DNA of 64,000 nucleotides from Pectinophora gossypiella (lineage: Eukaryota > Arthropoda > Insecta > Lepidoptera > Gelechiidae): positions 8,720,604 through 8,784,603 of the forward strand of contig NC_065404.1 of NCBI RefSeq assembly GCF_024362695.1. The letters are read 5' to 3'. The position numbers and the translations under genes were made by a program. Below, in pieces: positions 59,801 to 64,000 of the stretch; positions within the stretch are counted from its first letter, which is position 1, and the number at the start of each line of letters is the position of its first letter. The notes under the pieces are model-generated. The model was not told where the DNA came from. It ran no database searches and worked only from the letters and a program-made list of their open reading frames with translations.

Positions 59801-60423
59801 AGTGTACCGAACTGTCTCATCCACAGCGATATACCGACAGAATGTTAGATTCGTAGTCTTCAGTGACATATATCGCACACTTGGGTTCACTTCTGACCTC
59901 TCACTTGCATAACATATTTTGGCTGACCCAATCAACTGAAAAATAAAACATAACTATAAGTTTGCAGTAGGGATTGTATGGAACATGGAACCATTTAATA
60001 ATAAAAAGTCTCATTCATGAAATCTATAATACATAAACAAAGCATAGCCAAGGTCAAAGGTCAACTTTAACTAATGTTAATGTTCCTGTCTACCTTATAA
60101 TGTTCAACTGTATTTTTCTAATAATTTTATTACAAATATAAAGATACTTACAGCCTGTGCCCATTTTGGGAAAAACCATTTAGAGCTAACGAGTCTGTGA
60201 GTGACTAATACGCCGTTCACTACTCTTCTCTCCACAACGTCAGTTCCTATGACTGCTGGGTTCATAGGATTAGGGTATTTTCGCCATGCTGCCTGAGCAA
60301 CGGTCTCCCAAGGATGACTACACAAAAAGATAGGAAAATTATAAGAACATGAAGTTTTGAAACAAGGAAGGTTGCGTCATATTATACTTACTTGAAAGTG
60401 TGTTCAGAGGTCCAAATCTTCAT
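56823..60423 (-). CDS. slmo: PRELI-domain lipid transfer protein (slowmo/PRELID3)
   Basis: Four coding exons: 60,423-60,392, 60,317-60,152, 59,935-59,741 and 57,116-56,823. They join to 228 residues. The N-terminus MKIWTSEHTFNHPWETV, then YPNPMNPAVIGTDV, is the PRELI/MSF1 signature. The domain continues through KICYASERSEV, DETVRYTPHPSDPAKT, LTQEAVVTVQGVPLSSYMED and AIEWVIGKLDTEI. PRELID3 proteins move phosphatidylserine across the mitochondrial intermembrane space, in complex with TRIAP1. The tail after about residue 180 has 11-residue repeats (KKSLDDITSTA, RRSMDDISSKA, KRSLDDIEKFT) not present in the human protein. Intron 3 is 2.6 kb and full of nested mobile elements. It converges on MED11. 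Confidence 0.94.
57732..57775 (+). repeat. repeat end: GAGTGTGGCTCTTAAATT + ATG repeats
   Basis: It ends in TTAAATTGATGATGATGAT. The same phrase, in the form GAGCGTGGCTCTTAAATT, occurs at 62,487-62,530 and 62,755-62,805. It is the 3' end of an unidentified retroposon. Confidence 0.6.
57844..59602. mobile_element. MITE in slmo intron 3, split by a second element
   Basis: The outer ends (GTGCTGATTCC and, reversed, GGCCCTGATTCCTACA) and the inner blocks CTGTCATTTTCTTAT and GAAAAGGAAAGGGAC mark it as a relative of the MITE at 34,730. The part before the insertion (to 58,106) contains a 22-bp palindrome arm pair around 57,967-58,019 and a 26-bp perfect palindrome around AATTAATTAATT at 58,035. 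The rest continues at 59,545. Confidence 0.75.
58107..59544. mobile_element. 1,438-bp element with ~510-bp inverted arms
   Basis: Both ends start GTGTGCGTCAAGCTAGCGGC inward, and the arms (58,107 to about 58,617; about 59,037 to 59,544) match with few differences. The 8-bp target duplication GAAAATGT lies at 58,099-58,106 and 59,545-59,552. The roughly 420-bp centre has no convincing gene. Arms contain many AATAGTAC repeats. The 8-bp site suggests a hAT-, P- or Zisupton-like mobiliser. Confidence 0.92.
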
Positions 60424-62486
60424 GATACTATAAAAAATCTACGTTATAAAAATCGAACTATGAGATAGTACTTATCTCATTCGTTATAACTACTTTCTTA
60501 TCATTTCACACTACAAAACACACGATACTGCTCCACTCCACTTCGATGGAAAGGAGGAAGGAATTCACTCTTTTGAGGGACGAACGTCAAAATTATAAAA
60601 GCTATTTTAAAAATCATTAATGTGTTAGAGCGAGATATATGTACCTATATTTTGTTTCCTTTTTTACCTCAACTAATACTAGTAAGGTACCAAAAAAACG
60701 ATATGACGTTATCAATTCATTCATTAGATCATTTTCATTCATTCGTAGCATAACTGCGGTAAGGCCACTATGGTATTTGGACCGATGCCCGCGACGTACG
60801 ACGCACACTGGTGAAATTCGCTCAAAAATTGGCCAAAATTACGTCAAGTCTGTTATGCTTATATATTGCTGTAGTATGTCTAAAATAATAGGTTGAGGTG
60901 CTTTAAAAAGCAAAACTATTAGTTCGTGAAACACTTTGCCACTTCTGTTTATACTGAGAAATAAAGTGAAACAACTCTTGTTTGATATACTTTGGGTATT
61001 CATCTTCACAGTGTGTTTTTTCCCGAACTTTTGTAACTAAGCGTTGAAATTGTATCTCGTGGTTATTAGATTCACCCGTTAAGTAATATAACTCAATAAT
61101 TCTCTTCGACTAATTGGAATGCTATGCCTGAAAAAAATATTATGAGTATTTTATAAATTAGTATACATTGTAAGTTTTGCACTATTTTGTTTAGGTGACG
61201 CAGTTAGACGCAGCAAATTTTGGTGTCATATGAAAGCTATAGATATGTTCTTTCGAAATATGTAAAAGAAACGGGTTGAGTGCGATTGAGTATGAACTTT
61301 TTCACTGAGTAAAACAAAAAAAACTGTTAAAATATACACTTCTCTTCAAACCTACATATCTATAACATCGCAAGTAATGTAAACTGTTTAGTAATACAGA
61401 AATAATAAACTAACCTGTAGATATAGAATCCATTACGTTTTACACCAAATATCAGCTAAATAAAATTTAAACGTTATCATTAAACACAAGCTCAAAATTT
61501 TAATAAATTACTCAACAACCAAAACTGTTTCAATCGAGTGTTGTGGATATCTGAATAAAAAGTGTCAAACGTTAAAATGGTCATTCATAGATGGGGCCAT
61601 ATGTCTTGTTCCTAAATTAGGCTACTAATTTAGAATCGGAGTAACTTTGCTTTTTTAATTTTGGCCACAAATTACGTAAATTTCACCTGTGTGCGACGTG
61701 AAGACAACCACGCAGTATTGTTACGATAGAAATAGCTTGGGTTGACAGCAGGACAGAAAGAAGGTATTACCTTACGGAATGTACCCATACAACTTGCCCC
61801 TCCTTTATTAGTATATGTCAGGCCAAGACCTCCAATGCTACCCTTCTAGTTTTCACATAGTAATTCATATTTGGCAGCATATTTACCACCACACATGCGG
61901 GATGATGTTGATGCTGGTGGCGTACTGGATGCTGCAGGTGTGACGCAGACCGCAGTTGACTCCGACTCTCAGAAGATGTAGGAAGCTGTCAAGGGGTCGC
62001 CAATTTGGCGGCGAGGGTGTGATGCCGCCAAACATAAAGATTGGTATGAAATCATATTTAAGCTAGAACTCTCGTCGACTTGCTTGAAGATCAGACAACA
62101 CCACTTCATTGAAAACTGTAAGTTTGTCAGCTGATGTCCCGGCACACAGCCTTTTTTCTTTTTCGCTATTTCTTTGAATGCCAATAAGGGACTTTACATT
62201 CCACGTTACCGGAAAAAAATAGGTGGCGCTGTGTACTTTGGACGTGATAATTACATATTTTCTCATTACTCAGGAACATGATTATCCGAAAACATAATGT
62301 AATGGCAGAAGTATAATATAAAAATAATATTTGCTTGATATTTAGATCAGATTATGTATAGAATTATGTTACTACCTATATTTCTTTTTTCTCTTTATAT
62401 TGATCAGAATAATGAAAATATAATACGAGTATTTGGGGCGGAAGGCAAGACTATTGCCCCATTTTTCCCGAAAAAGGAGTATGGTG
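60424..62486. other. slmo upstream intergenic region
   Basis: No coding exon is recognised. Sequences at 60,797-60,815 and 61,683-61,702 form an imperfect inverted pair (CGCACACTGGTGAAATT and CGCACACAGGTGAAATT), possibly the ends of a 0.9-kb element. Frames at 61,969-62,266 have no motif. Confidence 0.4.
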
Positions 62487-62805
62487 AATGCTACACTGAT
62501 AAGAGCGTGGCTCTTAAATTAGTGATGAATGAAAATTATAATGATAACGAAAATGTTAAATGGCCGAAACTTTCCGTTTATTCCGGTAAAATTGAGTAAA
62601 TCACATGAAATTTTCGGAAAGATTGGGAAAAAACTATTTTGACGCATATTTAGTATAAAATCGTTTTATCTATAAAAAAACAGAAATAGTGTGCTACAGC
62701 CTTCTTAAAGCAAAATTATTATTAGTGGGTGGATTTTTTTGCAAGTAGCATGGAAAACGCTGCACCGACAAGAGCGTGGCTCTTAAATTGATGATGATGA
62801 TGATA
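62487..62805 (+). repeat. two copies of a retroposon 3' end
   Basis: The phrase GAGCGTGGCTCTTAAATT is at about 62,503 and again at about 62,771, the second followed by GATGATGATGATGAT. Compare 57,732-57,775. Confidence 0.6.
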
Positions 62806-62917
62806 GATTTTTTTTGGCTTAGTTTCTTCGTTGCACACATGCTTCACGCTTTGAAATGAAAGTCAGCTTTATAAATACACTAAATATATGCTTTATTACA
62901 ATAGAAATATTTTCAAA

Positions 62918-63055
62918 TATTTAACATAACATAACATAACAAATACTTTATTGCACAAACAGGAAAAAACAAAATACAAAAAGAGAAATAGAATTAGTAC
63001 AATAGGCGGCCTTATTGCTAAGTAGCAATCTCTTCCAGGCAACCTTTAAGTATAG
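62918..63055 (-). repeat. LINE 3' tail with (TAACA)n-type end
   Basis: Minus-strand copy of the tail family, with GAAGAGATTGCTACTTAGCA, GCAATAAGGCCGCC and GTGCAATAAAGTATTTG, followed by about four pentamer repeats (62,920-62,940 on the plus strand). It is nearly identical to 1,488-1,600 in its core. Confidence 0.8.
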
Positions 63056-64000
63056 GAGATATTGAATATTAGGTAATATAGCGGGATAGTGCAGCATGGG
63101 AATATTTGTGAATTTTGTGAGAATAATGGAGAGTTGTGAATAAAAAAATAAATTGCAAGTCTAAGAAACAAAATTTTTACGTTTAATATATTGATCGCTA
63201 ATATCAGATCATTCATATCAAGACCGACTTCATATGCTGCTTCTTACAAAGACGCAAATTAAATGTCCAATATTGTGATCCTGGAACACGAGTTTAAACT
63301 GCATAACATGTAAGTAGGTATGTGATGGCATCTGCTTGAGAACCTACCTTTCTCTTTAGTGGACATCGGCCTAGATCAAACCATCCATGCCCAGTGGTTA
63401 CAAACGGGTACAGTTATAACAGCGACTTAGTTAAATTGTCATCGGCACAACAGCACAATATTTTTCAAAGCGAGGGTATTCGTTTTCCAGAAAACCGGCT
63501 ATGTTGAGATAGAGGTGCATGATTTTACTCAGTTGGTGAATTGCCCTACAAAGGGTACTTGGTTTCACAGCCTTACTGTTAACTACTTAGAACTTTATCT
63601 AACAACTGATCTGCACCAATGCCTATATCGATGACTTCCCCTCTAGGAAACCGATATTTTTCTGGTGAAATCTGCGTCTGTCTATCGTCTCCCTCTAAAA
63701 TATCTAGACGGGTAAAGCATTACAAGTCAGGAAATCGGGATAAGAGACGGCACTTCTGTCATAGAAGAAGGAATAATACCATGTATAAAACGGCAACTTT
63801 CCACTCCGCCCCAGCGCCTGAGCTAGGTTTATTAATCCAAACCCCCTGGTTACACCTGATATTAATCCAAAGAGTTCGTTTCTTGTAATATTGGTGATAA
63901 TGACAACGAGAACAATGACGATTTCTGGAAAGTTCACCGCCGCCCGCTACAAGCAATATAGGTACAATTTAACAAAAAACAAACAGTACAAGTCTTTTGT
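63056..64000. other. intergenic, nothing recognised
   Basis: Overlapping frames at 63,619-63,956 on both strands lack known motifs. No RNA gene or repeat boundary is supported. Confidence 0.45.

Noticed and set aside
1..64000. CRISPR arrays, prokaryotic operons, phage or viral genes
   Set aside because: No regularly spaced direct repeats with unique spacers, no operon structure, and no recognisable viral proteins. Gene structure is eukaryotic throughout.

Overview
The window is nuclear DNA from a moth or butterfly (Lepidoptera); I cannot name the species. It is AT-rich and has short-intron eukaryotic genes. It also carries several repeat families typical of Lepidoptera: tRNA-derived SINEs, LINE 3' tails ending in an AATAAA-like motif plus a short tandem repeat, TTAA-flanked elements, Tc1 transposons and long inverted-repeat elements. 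I see no prokaryotic or viral content.

Layout. Positions 1 to about 29,750 are a gene desert. I find no convincing gene exon there, only scattered SINE and LINE pieces, one small fold-back element, hairpins and GC-rich islands (about 4,915-5,260 and 20,979-21,400). A single Osiris-family (DUF1676) gene lies at 30,025-31,111 on the minus strand, with a TATA box and an arthropod initiator at canonical spacing. From 35 kb the window becomes gene-dense. BCDIN3D (+, RNA 5'-phosphate methyltransferase) and a BAP18-like chromatin gene (-) converge. NUFIP1 (+) is divergent from BAP18 but separated from it by a pile of nested transposons. RpL3 (-) has seven coding exons. A decayed THAP/P-element-like gene (-) lies divergent from MED11 (+). 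The PRELI-family lipid-transfer gene slowmo/PRELID3 (-) converges on MED11. The last 3.5 kb is intergenic.

These are mostly unrelated housekeeping genes (ribosome, Mediator, snoRNP assembly, chromatin, RNA modification, mitochondrial lipid transfer), packed head-to-head or tail-to-tail. They do not form a pathway. I joined exons by hand from GT/AG sites, reading frame and recalled family motifs; every joined coding sequence given is a whole number of codons.

The most unusual content is mobile DNA. At 37,275-42,560 a repeat is split by a Tc1 element, which holds a short A-tailed retroposon and a TTAA element, and the TTAA element holds a second TTAA element; each main junction shows its own target duplication or terminal repeats. 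Two long-arm inverted-repeat families with 8-bp target duplications occupy 45-47.7 kb and an intron of slowmo. Other points of interest are a BAP18-like protein without its SANT domain and a strongly foldable segment in an RpL3 intron. I found nothing I would call a new biological system with confidence.
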